Of a DNA stretch of 64,000 nucleotides, positions 8,633 through 16,770 are shown piece by piece. The DNA comes from Hyphomicrobiales bacterium (GTDB taxonomy: Bacteria; Pseudomonadota; Alphaproteobacteria; Rhizobiales; Rhizobiaceae). The notes beneath the pieces are model-generated. The model was not told the origin of the DNA, searched no databases, and saw only the letters and a list, made by a program, of their open reading frames with translations. The stretch spans positions 1 through 64,000 of the forward strand of contig UCMT01000030.1 of the NCBI GenBank assembly GCA_900473795.1. Reading direction: 5' to 3'. The stretch's first letter is position 1; each line of letters begins with the position of its first letter. Position numbers and translations under genes: made by a program.

Positions 8633-9529
8633 ATGAAGATCAAGGCCATTTTCAATCGAGACGGAGGAACCTTCCGGACGACGGATATGGAAGCCTACAG
8701 CCGGAAGGCCGAAGAGGTTTTTCGCGCAAGGCGCCACGAGATCGAAATCGTGGTCGTCTCCGGCAGCGAGATGGGCGATACCCTCGAAAAGGCAGCAAGA
8801 CGCGATGACCTCGATGCCATGATCGCAGGCGGCGGGGATGGCACGATCTCCGGGGCGGCGGGCGTTGCCTGGAAGAACGGCATGCCACTGGGTGTCGTTC
8901 CGGCCGGTACGATGAACCTGTTTGCCCGATCGCTGAAACTGCCGCTCGATATCTGGAAGGTGCTGGAGGTGCTGGCCGACGGCAGGATCACCGAAGCCGA
9001 TATCGGCAGCGCCGACGGACGTGCTTTTGTGCACCAGTTTTCCATGGGGTTGCATGCCCGCATGATACGCTATCGGGAATCCTACAGCTTTGCCTCGCGG
9101 CTCGGCAAAATCCGCGCCAGCGCGCGCGCTGCAGTCGGCATGATCTTCAATCCACCGGAATTCGAGATCGAGTTCGATGTCGATGGTATTCATGAAAGGC
9201 GCGAGGTCTCGGCCATTTCCATCTCCAACAATCATTTCGGCCCGAACGCTCTGATGTTTGCCGATGACCTGACCAGTGGGCATCTGGGTTTCTATACGGC
9301 GCCGCCCTTGAAGCCGGCTGGGGTCGCCAAGCTGGTCTTTGACATCCTGCGGGGAAAATTTCGTGAAAGCCCGCTGATCACCGAAATGAGCGTAACGGCC
9401 GTCGATCTGCATTTTCCCATCGCGCGGCACAAGACCAACTGCGTCATCGATGGCGAATTGCTGCCGGTCGGCCGCGACGTCGCCCTGCGGATCCATCCGG
9501 GCGAATTGAAGGTGCTCGTCGGACAATAG
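8633..9529 (+). CDS. Diacylglycerol-kinase-family lipid kinase
   Basis: A 298-residue protein with a DAGK catalytic domain. The nucleotide-binding motif GGGDGTISGAAG lies at about residues 65-76 and PAGTMNLFARSL at about residues 89-100, followed by the C-terminal beta-sandwich seen in YegS/DgkB relatives. It probably phosphorylates diacylglycerol or a related lipid alcohol at the inner membrane. It is transcribed opposite to the flanking glycosyltransferase genes. No membrane segment is visible. Substrate is not determinable from sequence. Confidence 0.85.
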   Translation: MKIKAIFNRDGGTFRTTDMEAYSRKAEEVFRARRHEIEIVVVSGSEMGDTLEKAARRDDLDAMIAGGGDGTISGAAGVAWKNGMPLGVVPAGTMNLFARSLKLPLDIWKVLEVLADGRITEADIGSADGRAFVHQFSMGLHARMIRYRESYSFASRLGKIRASARAAVGMIFNPPEFEIEFDVDGIHERREVSAISISNNHFGPNALMFADDLTSGHLGFYTAPPLKPAGVAKLVFDILRGKFRESPLITEMSVTAVDLHFPIARHKTNCVIDGELLPVGRDVALRIHPGELKVLVGQ

Positions 9530-9532
9530 CCG

Positions 9533-9548
9533 GCCGCCTTCAGGCGGC
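9533..9548. terminator. Short hairpin between convergent genes
   Basis: Perfect 7-bp stem GCCGCCT/AGGCGGC with a 2-nt loop in the 27-bp gap between the lipid kinase and the opposing GT2 gene. No T run. Confidence 0.4.
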
Positions 9549-9556
9549 AGGCGCGC

Positions 9557-10576
9557 TCAAGTGTTCGGAGCGTCGCCGCTGAAGACCTTGCGCACTATGT
9601 AGGGCGGCGTGTCGTTTTCGCCCGAATAGATGCGCGCCATCATTTCCGCGAGAATGCCGGTGGTGATGAGCTGGACGGAGGAGAGGAACATCATTACGCC
9701 GACGATCAGCATCGGCCTCCCGCCGATATCGTTGCCGAGCAGAAACTTGTCGACGAAGAGGTAGAGCAGGATGATCGTGCTGAGCGCCCCCGCCGCAAGG
9801 CCGATCGAGCCGAAGAAATGCCCCGGCCGCGCCTTGTAACGCATGAAGAACAGCACGGAGAGCAGATCGAGGATGACGCGGAAGGTCCGCGAAATCCCGT
9901 ATTTCGATGTGCCGTGCTGGCGAGCATGATGGGTGACCGGCATTTCGCCGATCCGGCTGCTCGGCACGACACCGGCGACCCAGGCCGGAATGAACCGGTG
10001 CATTTCGCCCATCAGCTTCACCTGCTTGATGATCGACGCCTGATAGATCTTCAGGCTGCAGCCATAGTCGTGCAGCTTCACGCCGGTAATCTTGCCGATC
10101 AGGTAGTTGGCGCACCAGGAGGGGATCTTGCGCAGGAAAAGCCCGTCCTGCCGGTTCTTGCGCCAGCCGACGAGGAGGTCGAGCTCGCGTGCCTCGATCG
10201 CTTCGACCATGGCCGGGATATCGCTTGGATCGTTCTGCAAGTCGCCGTCCAGCGTCGCAATCAACCGCCCGGTGGCGGTATCGATTCCGGCCTGCATCGC
10301 CGCGGTCTGGCCGAAATTGCGCTGCAATTCCACGATCCGCAAGCGCCCGCTGGAATCGGCGAGTTCCTTGCGGGCATTCGTGAGCGTCGCGTCGGTGCTT
10401 CCGTCGTCGACAAGAATCAGCTCCCAACTGCGTCCGAAATTGGCCATGGCCTCGCGGATGCGCACGACCAGCGGACCGACGCTTTCCTCCTCGTTGTAGA
10501 TCGGCACGACAACGGACAATTCGATCGCGTCAGTGACGACGGTTTCCGTCCTGTTTGCTTGCAAGATGGGGTCCAA
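9557..10576 (-). CDS. GT2 glycosyltransferase, ArnC/DPM1-like polyprenyl-phosphate glycosyltransferase
   Basis: A 339-residue enzyme that should make a polyprenyl-phosphate sugar on the cytosolic face. The GT-A core has SVVVPIYNEEESV (residues 20-32), VDDGSTD (about 56-62), the metal-binding LDGDLQNDP (about 104-112), and two C-terminal membrane helices as in ArnC/GtrB. The most plausible start is a TTG at 10576 with AGAGG nine bases upstream; no ATG gives a full N-terminus. With the GT39 transferase and YbhN-like protein nearby it could form an RgtE-type donor system, which is inference. Confidence 0.87.
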   Translation of the reverse strand: MDPILQANRTETVVTDAIELSVVVPIYNEEESVGPLVVRIREAMANFGRSWELILVDDGSTDATLTNARKELADSSGRLRIVELQRNFGQTAAMQAGIDTATGRLIATLDGDLQNDPSDIPAMVEAIEARELDLLVGWRKNRQDGLFLRKIPSWCANYLIGKITGVKLHDYGCSLKIYQASIIKQVKLMGEMHRFIPAWVAGVVPSSRIGEMPVTHHARQHGTSKYGISRTFRVILDLLSVLFFMRYKARPGHFFGSIGLAAGALSTIILLYLFVDKFLLGNDIGGRPMLIVGVMMFLSSVQLITTGILAEMMARIYSGENDTPPYIVRKVFSGDAPNT

Positions 10577-10673
10577 TATACAAAGCCTCTAAAAACGCCG
10601 CAGGTTCTCTTGCCCGGGTTCTCGTGATAACCACCCATGATCCCATAGCACCGGACAGGAAAGTAGCAAATAT

Positions 10674-11630
10674 ATGAATGCAGAAGGGGACGCCAGCCGG
10701 GGCTCGTGGCTTGTCCGCAACCGGATGACCTTGGTCTCCTTGCTGGCCGTCGTTGTTTATGCCGTATTCGTCCAGTGGATCTGGAGCTGGCCGGCGCTTT
10801 TCCGGCAGTGGGCGGAGATCGGCATCGTCCCGGTGCTTTCGGCGCTGGCACTGCTGGTCGGCACTTATTTCATCCGCTGCTACCGGATCTACGATTATTT
10901 CCCCAAGGAGACCCGCGGCCGCTTCCTACAGCTCCTGCGCGTGACGCAGGTCCACAATCTTCTGAACATCATGCTGCCGTTCCGCGCGGGAGAAACCAGC
11001 TTTCCCTTGTTGATGCGCTCGGAATTTGCCGTTCCGCTGGCGCGCAGCACGTCGGCATTGCTGCTCATGCGCATGCTCGACCTGCATGCACTGTTTGCCG
11101 CAGCCGGGGTCGGCCTTGTGCTCGAACACGACGACCAGCGTCTCGGCTGGCTTCTGTGGGGAATGTTTCTGGTGTCGCCGCTGCTTCTGTTTTTCCTGAA
11201 GGGCAGCGCCCTTGGGTTTATCGAGCGCCGGCTGCCGGAAAAGCTCGGCAAGTTGCTCGAAGACATAGAGGCTGGTCTGCCGGCGAATGCTATCGTCTTC
11301 GTGCGGGCATGGCTGATGACGGTTCTCAATTGGTCGACCAAGGTCGCGGTGCTTGCCTGGGTGCTGTTCACCATGGGCGTTGCGCCGCTCGGCGCCTGTT
11401 TCGGGGGCGCGCTGGGCGGCGAGTTGTCGTCGGTGCTGCCGGTTCACGCGCCGGCCGGCGTCGGCACCTATCCAGCCGGCATTACCGCGGGCGCGATCTC
11501 GTTCGGGGCGTCGGCGAAGGGTGCCGCTTTTGATCTGCTCGCCAGCGCCAGCGTCAACGCGCATCTGTTGATCGTCGTGTCGGCGGTTGCCGGCACGCTG
11601 CTGTCGATCGTCCTCTCGCCGCGGCGCTGA
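10674..11630 (+). CDS. Lysylphosphatidylglycerol synthase TM-region / YbhN-like membrane protein
   Basis: A 318-residue polytopic protein matching the flippase-like UPF0104 family: seven or eight hydrophobic helices, the MLPFRAGE element (about residues 101-108) and an LPVHAPAGVGTYP segment near residues 257-269. Such domains move or present lipid-linked substrates across the inner membrane. It is divergent from the GT2 gene, with starts about 100 bp apart, so the two may share a promoter region. AGGAAAG precedes the ATG. The soluble aminoacyl-transferase half of true MprF is absent. Confidence 0.82.
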   Translation: MNAEGDASRGSWLVRNRMTLVSLLAVVVYAVFVQWIWSWPALFRQWAEIGIVPVLSALALLVGTYFIRCYRIYDYFPKETRGRFLQLLRVTQVHNLLNIMLPFRAGETSFPLLMRSEFAVPLARSTSALLLMRMLDLHALFAAAGVGLVLEHDDQRLGWLLWGMFLVSPLLLFFLKGSALGFIERRLPEKLGKLLEDIEAGLPANAIVFVRAWLMTVLNWSTKVAVLAWVLFTMGVAPLGACFGGALGGELSSVLPVHAPAGVGTYPAGITAGAISFGASAKGAAFDLLASASVNAHLLIVVSAVAGTLLSIVLSPRR

Positions 11631-11634
11631 GCTG

Positions 11635-13137
11635 CTACTGGAACGCTGTTTCGAAGAAACTGCGAAGTTTGCGCGAATGCAGCTTTTCCTTCGGCATGGC
11701 GGCAAGCTTCTGCAAGGCCAGGATACCGATCTGCAGATGCTGGCTGACCTGCGTCTTGTAGAAGGCTGTCGCCATGCCGGGCAGCTTCAATTCGCCATGC
11801 AGCGGCTTGTCGGAAACGCAGAGCAGCGTTCCATACGGCACGCGGAAGCGGAAGCCGTTGGCCGCGACCGTGGCCGATTCCATGTCGAGCGCGATGGCGC
11901 GCGATTGCGACAGCCGCTTTACCGGGCCGCGCTGGTCGCGCAGTTCCCAGTTGCGGTTGTCGATCGTCGCGACCGTTCCCGTCCGCATGATCCGTTTCAG
12001 ATCGTAGCCTTCATAGCCAGTGATTTCCGCCACCGCGTCCTGCATCGCCACCTGAACTTCGGCGAGTGCCGGGATCGGCACCCAGACCGGCAGGTCGTCG
12101 TCGAGCACATGGTCCTCGCGCACATAGGCGTGTGCCAGCACGTAGTCGCCGAGCGTCTGGCTGTTGCGCAGGCCCGCGCAATGACCGAGCATCAGCCAGG
12201 CATGGGGCCTCAGCACTGCGATGTGGTCGGTGATCGTCTTGGCATTGGAAGGTCCGACGCCGATGTTGACGACGGTGATGCCGCCATGGCCCTTCTTCTT
12301 CAGATGATAGGCCGGCATTTGCGGCAGGCGGGCGAGCGTCAGGTCCGATTCGGGCTTGTCCGACCCAGCGGGCGTGATGATATTGCCCGGCTCGACGAAG
12401 AAGGTGTAGCCGTTGCCGCCTTCTGCCATCTGCTGGCGCGCCCAGGCGCAGAATTCATCGACGTAGAACTGGTAGTTGGTAAACAGCACGAAATTCTGGA
12501 AATGCGTCGCGCTGGTTGCCGTATAGTGGCTGAGGCGAGCGAGCGAATAGTCGATGCGCTGGGCGGTGAATGGCGCCAGCGGCGAGGGCTCGCCCGGGCC
12601 CGGCTCGTAGGAGCCGTTGGCGATCTCGTCGTCGGTGGTCGTCAGGTCCGGCGTGTCGAACAGGTCACGCAGCGGCACGTCGATGTTTTCAGCCATGGCG
12701 GCTTCGACATAGGCGCCTTCTCCGAAGGCGAAATGCAGCGGTATCGGCGTTGCCGATTCGGAGACGGTGACGCCGACGCCGTGGCTGCGGATCAACAGGC
12801 CGAGCTGTTCCTTGAGGTAGTGACGGAACAGCTCCGGCCGGGTGACCGTCGTCGTATAGACGCCCGGCGCGCTGACATAGCCGTAGGACAGGCGCGAATC
12901 GACATGGCTGAAGCTGCTGGTCTCGATGCTGACCTGCGGATAGCAGGCACGATAGCGCGAAATCGGCGTTCCGGTGCGTCCGAGTTCGGTAAAGGCATCG
13001 ACCAGGAATTTGGTGTTGCGCTCGTAGAGCGCCGACAAGGCTCCGACGGCGGCGGCAGGGTCATCGAACGTCTGCGGCTCGAAGGCATCCGGCGTGGCGA
13101 CGGAAAGGGCGGAGAGGGAAGAGATTCGTTTGTTCAT
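11635..13137 (-). CDS. amn: AMP nucleosidase
   Basis: A 500-residue enzyme that hydrolyses AMP to adenine and ribose 5-phosphate, regulating adenylate pools. It shows the two-domain layout of bacterial AMP nucleosidases: an N-terminal regulatory domain (to about residue 170) and a C-terminal nucleoside-phosphorylase-like domain with NIGVGPSNAKTITDHIA (about residues 296-312), MLGHCAGLRNSQ and DMESATVAANG (about residues 419-429), the last being the ribose-contacting Glu region. Length equals the family norm. It ends five bases from the convergent membrane-protein gene. Confidence 0.93.
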   Translation of the reverse strand: MNKRISSLSALSVATPDAFEPQTFDDPAAAVGALSALYERNTKFLVDAFTELGRTGTPISRYRACYPQVSIETSSFSHVDSRLSYGYVSAPGVYTTTVTRPELFRHYLKEQLGLLIRSHGVGVTVSESATPIPLHFAFGEGAYVEAAMAENIDVPLRDLFDTPDLTTTDDEIANGSYEPGPGEPSPLAPFTAQRIDYSLARLSHYTATSATHFQNFVLFTNYQFYVDEFCAWARQQMAEGGNGYTFFVEPGNIITPAGSDKPESDLTLARLPQMPAYHLKKKGHGGITVVNIGVGPSNAKTITDHIAVLRPHAWLMLGHCAGLRNSQTLGDYVLAHAYVREDHVLDDDLPVWVPIPALAEVQVAMQDAVAEITGYEGYDLKRIMRTGTVATIDNRNWELRDQRGPVKRLSQSRAIALDMESATVAANGFRFRVPYGTLLCVSDKPLHGELKLPGMATAFYKTQVSQHLQIGILALQKLAAMPKEKLHSRKLRSFFETAFQ

Positions 13138-13214
13138 GCGGCATTATAGGATGGCCTCTTTTACAAGCAAACGACAAGATTTGAATGCACAGGGCGCCGT
13201 TCGGCAAAAGCCGC

Positions 13215-13541
13215 TCAGCGCGGGCCGGCAAGGATGATGGCAGTGCCGGCAATGGCAAGCGCCACGCCACTCACATCCCAGCGATCCGGCCGCACGCCCT
13301 CGACGATCCAGAGCCAGGCCAGCGAGGCGGCGATATAGATCCCGCCATAGGCCGCGTAGGCGCGTCCGGCAGCAGTCGTATCGATCAACGTGAGGAACCA
13401 GGCGAAGAGGGCGAGGCTTGCCATGCCGGGCCCGAGCCACCAGATCGGCTTATCCAGCCTCAGCCACGCCCAGAAGGCGAAGCAGCCGGCGATTTCCGCA
13501 AGGGCGGCAAGGGCATAGATAGCGAATGCGGAGATGGGCAT
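13215..13541 (-). CDS. YnfA-family small membrane protein
   Basis: A 108-residue inner-membrane protein with four hydrophobic helices and the family motifs [16 protein letters not shown] (residues 10-25) and [20 protein letters not shown] (about 58-77). It resembles YnfA/UPF0060, a small transporter-like family related in shape to SMR exporters. The start at 13541 has AGGAACACC immediately upstream; the longer frame adds only nine residues without a ribosome binding site. Function is not established. Confidence 0.88.
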   Translation of the reverse strand: MPISAFAIYALAALAEIAGCFAFWAWLRLDKPIWWLGPGMASLALFAWFLTLIDTTAAGRAYAAYGGIYIAASLAWLWIVEGVRPDRWDVSGVALAIAGTAIILAGPR

Positions 13542-13615
13542 GGTGTTCCTTCCTTGGCGACACATAGGAAGGGAGAGGATTTAAATGCGCAAGTGCGTCC
13601 CTTGCGCCGACAGCA

Positions 13616-13789
13616 TCAGGTCATGGACTGGCGCTGAAGTGTCACAAAGAGAACGAGGCCGGCCCCCTGTTTGCCAACGCCAGGGCCGGAGGCCTTGCTG
13701 TAGGCGATTGCACCCACCGGCGCCATCAGCAGGGCCGCAAGCGTCAGCATGCGCAGGGCGATGGTTGCGGAACGGGCGAGGGAAGACAT
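13616..13789 (-). CDS. Putative 57-residue secreted or membrane peptide
   Basis: The frame begins MSSLARSATIALRMLTLAAL, a typical signal or anchor helix, with a likely cleavage region near Val-Gly-Ala-Ile-Ala (residues 25-29), and ends QSMT. AAAGG lies about 12 bases upstream. It starts 12 bp after the stop of another 57-residue peptide gene on the same strand, so the two may be co-transcribed. No family is recognised. Confidence 0.4.
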   Translation of the reverse strand: MSSLARSATIALRMLTLAALLMAPVGAIAYSKASGPGVGKQGAGLVLFVTLQRQSMT

Positions 13790-13801
13790 CGTTTCTGGCC
13801 T

Positions 13802-13975
13802 TTAGAGCTTGGCTTGTTCGCAGAACTGCGCGGTGTGCACGGTGCAGTCGGCGATCGATCCTGCATAATTGTGGCGGCGGCGCTGCGTATCGGCGCTGAC
13901 GGCGGCCGCAAGCGTGATCGCGAAGACGACCATGAGCATGCTGATGATGGTGAGGCGGCGTGCGAGAATGTCCAT
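13802..13975 (-). CDS. Putative 57-residue membrane-anchored peptide
   Basis: Begins MDILARRLTIISMLMVVFAI followed by TLAAAVSA, a hydrophobic N-terminal helix, then a basic stretch (TQRRRHNYAG) and a C-terminal part with two cysteines (DCTVHTAQFCEQ). The two Cys in the predicted exported part suggest a disulfide. The Shine-Dalgarno is weak. It sits just upstream of a second peptide of equal length. No recognised family. Confidence 0.45.
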   Translation of the reverse strand: MDILARRLTIISMLMVVFAITLAAAVSADTQRRRHNYAGSIADCTVHTAQFCEQAKL

Positions 13976-14159
13976 GGCTTTGTCCGTTTGTCGGGTTTGT
14001 CGGTCGGGGTTCAACGCGATGATGGCCTTTTCGCATAGGCAAACTGAACTGTTGCTGAGGCCCCGGTTCATCTCCCGTTCATCTTCGTGCGGTGCAACCG
14101 TGCAAAGGGGCCGAGCGGCGCCTGCGTCAGCCTTCGGTTTTGCCAAGAGGTGATAGCGG

Positions 14160-14315
14160 ATGGCTGCCTGATCGAACTCTTCTACTGGCCAACCCCGAGC
14201 GGCTGGAAGATTTAGCGTCATGCTCGATGAACTCGGCATTCCCCACGAGGTGAAATATCAATATCGGCAGGGGCGAGCAGTTCGCGCCGGGCTCCGGCCG
14301 TCCAGAGGGGGGTGA
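14160..14315 (+). pseudogene. Remnant of a glutathione S-transferase gene
   Basis: Fragments of a YghU/YfcG-like GST N-terminus are readable across frames. After an ATG at 14160 with AAGAGG upstream come LIELFYWPTPSGWK (14168-14209), VMLDELGIPHEVKY in a second frame, and NIGRGEQFAPGSG in a third. An early frameshift, an in-frame TAG after Trp-Lys-Ile and a later frameshift break it, and the rest of the protein is missing. The remaining bases to 14447 show no gene. Family assignment rests on the WPTP.GWK and NIGRGEQF patterns. Confidence 0.6.
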
Positions 14316-14447
14316 TGGCGGCAGGGAAGAGCGGGAGCGGCAGAAGCACTTGTCGGAAGACAGGCAAGCCCAGAAAATTCTGTTCGGCCAGCCCGCTGAA
14401 AATGAAGAGACATCCGTCGGGCCGCGCCTGCCGGATGTCCTGATTGA

Positions 14448-14789
14448 TTACATCCGCGTCCAGGTCTGTGATTTGCAGAGGATCTTCAAGACGCAGCCCT
14501 GCATTTTCAGCGAACTGCCCTGGATCGACGCCGAACCGCTATAGGTCTTGTCGTTGGCGGGATCGGTGATCTCGCCCGTATAGCTGTCGCCACTGCCGTT
14601 CATGTTGCCGATGCGCTTGCCGGCGTGCTTTCCTGTCTTCAGCGTGATGCAGTAAGCACCGCCGCAGGACGCGATGGCGGCCGTCTCGCCGCTCGCCGTC
14701 TTCCAGTTGCCGACGATCGGCTCGGCGGAAAAGCCTGTGGTGGTCGCGGCCAGCGTCATGGCTGCGGCCAGAATGAATGTGCGGATCAT
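14448..14789 (-). CDS. DUF2147-family secreted protein
   Basis: A 113-residue exported protein. It has a signal peptide (MIRTFILAAAMTLAATTTGF, cleavage after FSA), then the DUF2147 pattern: IVGNWKT at about residues 25-31, a central Cys-containing strand (IASCGGAYCITL), GKRIGNMN, and a C-terminal SLKMQGCVLKILCKSQTW. Four cysteines suggest disulfides. The start at 14789 has GGGAGGAAC just upstream. Members are small periplasmic beta-sandwich proteins of unknown role. Confidence 0.85.
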   Translation of the reverse strand: MIRTFILAAAMTLAATTTGFSAEPIVGNWKTASGETAAIASCGGAYCITLKTGKHAGKRIGNMNGSGDSYTGEITDPANDKTYSGSASIQGSSLKMQGCVLKILCKSQTWTRM

Positions 14790-15206
14790 GTAGTTCCTCC
14801 CGTAGAGCTCGCCGGATGACCATCCGTTCCCCGCATGGTCTGGGCGAAATGTTGCCAGAGCCGGTCTCCTCACCGCTCAACGCCGGGGAAAATAGCTTAC
14901 GCGGACGTAAACGTAAATACGTGAAAGGCCCGTTTTCCGCCTAAAATTCCGCAGAAGAAGGCGCTTTCTACGCCGCGGCGTTTTTTGAACTGCTGAGGCG
15001 ACCGTTTTGCGTGGTTAGCGATTGGTTGAAATCGGGAATTGAATTTTCCGTAAAGATTGAGACAAAAGCCAGCGTTTCAAGGCGGTCCGATGTTTAACGA
15101 AAACCCAATTTTACCAATCGTTTGAACTTTGTTTGGTTCAAATTAATCATGCATTTTAAGCGTGTATTGAAACCACTGCGGCATACTCAAACCCATAAGA
15201 CGAGCA
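14790..15206. other. Intergenic region without a supported gene
   Basis: About 420 bp, becoming AT-rich from 15010 onward. I see no convincing coding frame. The AT-rich part (15040-15180) probably holds the promoter of the following leader and Sel1 gene. Confidence 0.5.
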
Positions 15207-15288
15207 GGGGAAAACACCCCGCCGGAACCCCTTGGGGACCGAAAGCCGCAGAAGACGGCTCGGCCCCCAAGGTGCCTGAAAAGGCAAG
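15207..15288 (+). promoter_or_regulatory. Structured 5' leader RNA upstream of the Sel1 microprotein gene
   Basis: Three consecutive stems can be drawn. The first is GGGG(aaaaca)CCCC at 15207-15220. The second is CCTTGGGG...CCCCAAGG at 15230-15272, enclosing a nested AGCCG/CGGCT stem. The third is TGCCT(GAAA)AGGCA with a GAAA tetraloop ending near 15287. The coding start is about 50 bp further on. It does not match a riboswitch class I recognise; it could be a cis-regulatory leader or a small RNA. Confidence 0.5.
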
Positions 15289-15339
15289 CAAAACAGGGAC
15301 TGCGGTGAGTAACCAACCAGGCAAACAGGGACATAGAAA

Positions 15340-15606
15340 ATGGCACGCTTTGACATTCAGAATGCTTCGGATGCCGCGATGGGTGGCGAAAACCGCGCGG
15401 ACGTCTTCTGCGAAATGGGCTTGATGTATGCAACCGGACGTGGTTGCGACATCGATCTCGTCGCCGCGCACAAGTGGCTCAACATTGCAGCGATCAAGGG
15501 CTCCGACCGCGCAGCGGCGCTGCGCGCGGATCTGGCGATGACCATGAGCAAGACCGATCTTGCCACGGCCCTGCGCGCCGCCCGCGAATGGATGACTATG
15601 CATTGA
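15340..15606 (+). CDS. Small Sel1-repeat protein
   Basis: An 88-residue protein with two Sel1-like helical hairpins. ADVFCEMGLMYATGRGCDID (residues 19-38) and LVAAHKWLNIAAIKGS (39-54) follow the Sel1 pattern of small residues and Leu/Tyr/Gly. No signal peptide, so it is probably cytoplasmic. An AGGGA sequence lies upstream of the ATG. It is preceded by the structured leader at 15207-15288 and followed by the heptanucleotide-repeat hairpin. Sel1 proteins act as protein-protein adaptors; no partner can be named. Confidence 0.8.
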   Translation: MARFDIQNASDAAMGGENRADVFCEMGLMYATGRGCDIDLVAAHKWLNIAAIKGSDRAAALRADLAMTMSKTDLATALRAAREWMTMH

Positions 15607-15608
15607 GG

Positions 15609-15662
15609 GGCAGTAGGCAGTAGGCAGTAGCGACTTGCCTATTGCCTATTGCCTATTGCCTA
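15609..15662. repeat. Two mutually complementary heptanucleotide tandem repeats forming a hairpin
   Basis: Three units of GGCAGTA (15609-15629) face four units of TTGCCTA (15635-15662), so the two arrays can fold on each other with G-T wobbles. The structure sits between two convergent genes and could end transcription from both sides. The right array contains the last codons (Gly-Asn-Arg-Gln) and the TAG stop of the aminotransferase gene. Confidence 0.85.
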
Positions 15663-16770
15663 TCGCCTCGATCACCTTCGGCAACGCTTCCTCCAGAAGC
15701 GTCATATCCGCCTCCGGTCCGGTGCTGATGCGGACGCAACGGTTGAGCGGCGCAACGCCCGGCATGCGGATGAAGATGCCGTGATCCTCCATCAGCCGAT
15801 CGACGATCGCGCGCGCAAACACCGCGTCTCGCCCGCAATCGATGGTGACGAAATTCGTTGCCGAGGGCAGGGGCTTCAGCCCGTTCTTGAGGGCGATCCC
15901 GGCAATCCTGTCGCGCGACGCAGCGATGTTCCCCAGCACTTCCGTCAAATAATCACCATCCGCCAGCGCCGCGAGCGCTGCTGCGGTGCCGATCCTGTTC
16001 ATGCCGAAATGGTTGCGGATCTTGTCGAAGGCCTGCGCCGTTCCCGGCGTGCTGATGACATAGCCGACGCGCGCGCCCGCCAGGCCATAGGCTTTGGAGA
16101 AGGTACGGGTGCGGACCACGTTCGGCATGTCGATCAGCGATGCGATCGAGGGAATGGTGCCGGGCGGCGCGGTCTCTCCATAGGCTTCGTCGAGCACCAG
16201 CAGGCATGTCTCCGGCAGCGCCTTGGCAAAGGCGACGACGCTGTCGGCATCCCACCAGCTGCCCATCGGATTGTCCGGATTGGCGAAGTAGACGATCGGC
16301 GCGTCTTCTTGTCTGACCGCCGCCAGCAGACCGTCGAGATCCTCGCGGTCATTGACATAAGGCACGGTCACCAGCCGACCGCCATGACCTGCAACGTGGA
16401 AGTTGAAGGTGGGGTAGCCGCCGAGCGAGGTGACGACCGGCAGGCCGGGCTCGATCACCATCCGGACGATCTGCCCGAGAAGTCCGTCGATGCCTTCACC
16501 GATAGCCAGATTCTCCGGCGCAGTGCCGAGATGGCGGGCGAGCGCCTGTTTCAGTTCGAAATTTTCCGGATCGTTGTATTTCCAGACGTCGGTTGCTGCC
16601 TCGCTCATGGCTTTGAGAACCGAAGGAGCCGGACCGAAGCCGCTTTCGTTGGCGCCGATCCGCGCCTTGACCGAACGGCCGCGCTGTCGCTCGATCGCTT
16701 CGGGTCCGACAAAGGGAATGGTGGAGGGAAGGGAGGAAACGAGTGGCGTAAAGCGGGAAAATGCGGACAT
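15646..16770 (-). CDS. Class I/II pyridoxal-phosphate aminotransferase, HisC-like
   Basis: A 374-residue fold-type I PLP enzyme resembling histidinol-phosphate aminotransferase. ARIGANESGFGPAPSV (residues 37-52) is the substrate/N-terminal segment, followed by YFANPDNPMGSWWD (about 156-169), the PLP-stacking LDEAYGE (about 188-194) and the Schiff-base TFSKAYGLAGARVGY (about 213-227). There is no other histidine gene here, so an amino-acid aminotransferase other than HisC is equally possible. The last codons and stop come from a heptanucleotide repeat. A perfect 7-bp dyad (TAGCGAC/GTCGCTA, 16814-16832) lies upstream. Confidence 0.83.
   Translation of the reverse strand: MSAFSRFTPLVSSLPSTIPFVGPEAIERQRGRSVKARIGANESGFGPAPSVLKAMSEAATDVWKYNDPENFELKQALARHLGTAPENLAIGEGIDGLLGQIVRMVIEPGLPVVTSLGGYPTFNFHVAGHGGRLVTVPYVNDREDLDGLLAAVRQEDAPIVYFANPDNPMGSWWDADSVVAFAKALPETCLLVLDEAYGETAPPGTIPSIASLIDMPNVVRTRTFSKAYGLAGARVGYVISTPGTAQAFDKIRNHFGMNRIGTAAALAALADGDYLTEVLGNIAASRDRIAGIALKNGLKPLPSATNFVTIDCGRDAVFARAIVDRLMEDHGIFIRMPGVAPLNRCVRISTGPEADMTLLEEALPKVIEAIGNRQ

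Noticed and set aside
15122-15424. 100-codon frame through the structured leader
   Set aside because: It runs through paired RNA stems and into the Sel1 gene in another frame, with low-complexity basic composition.
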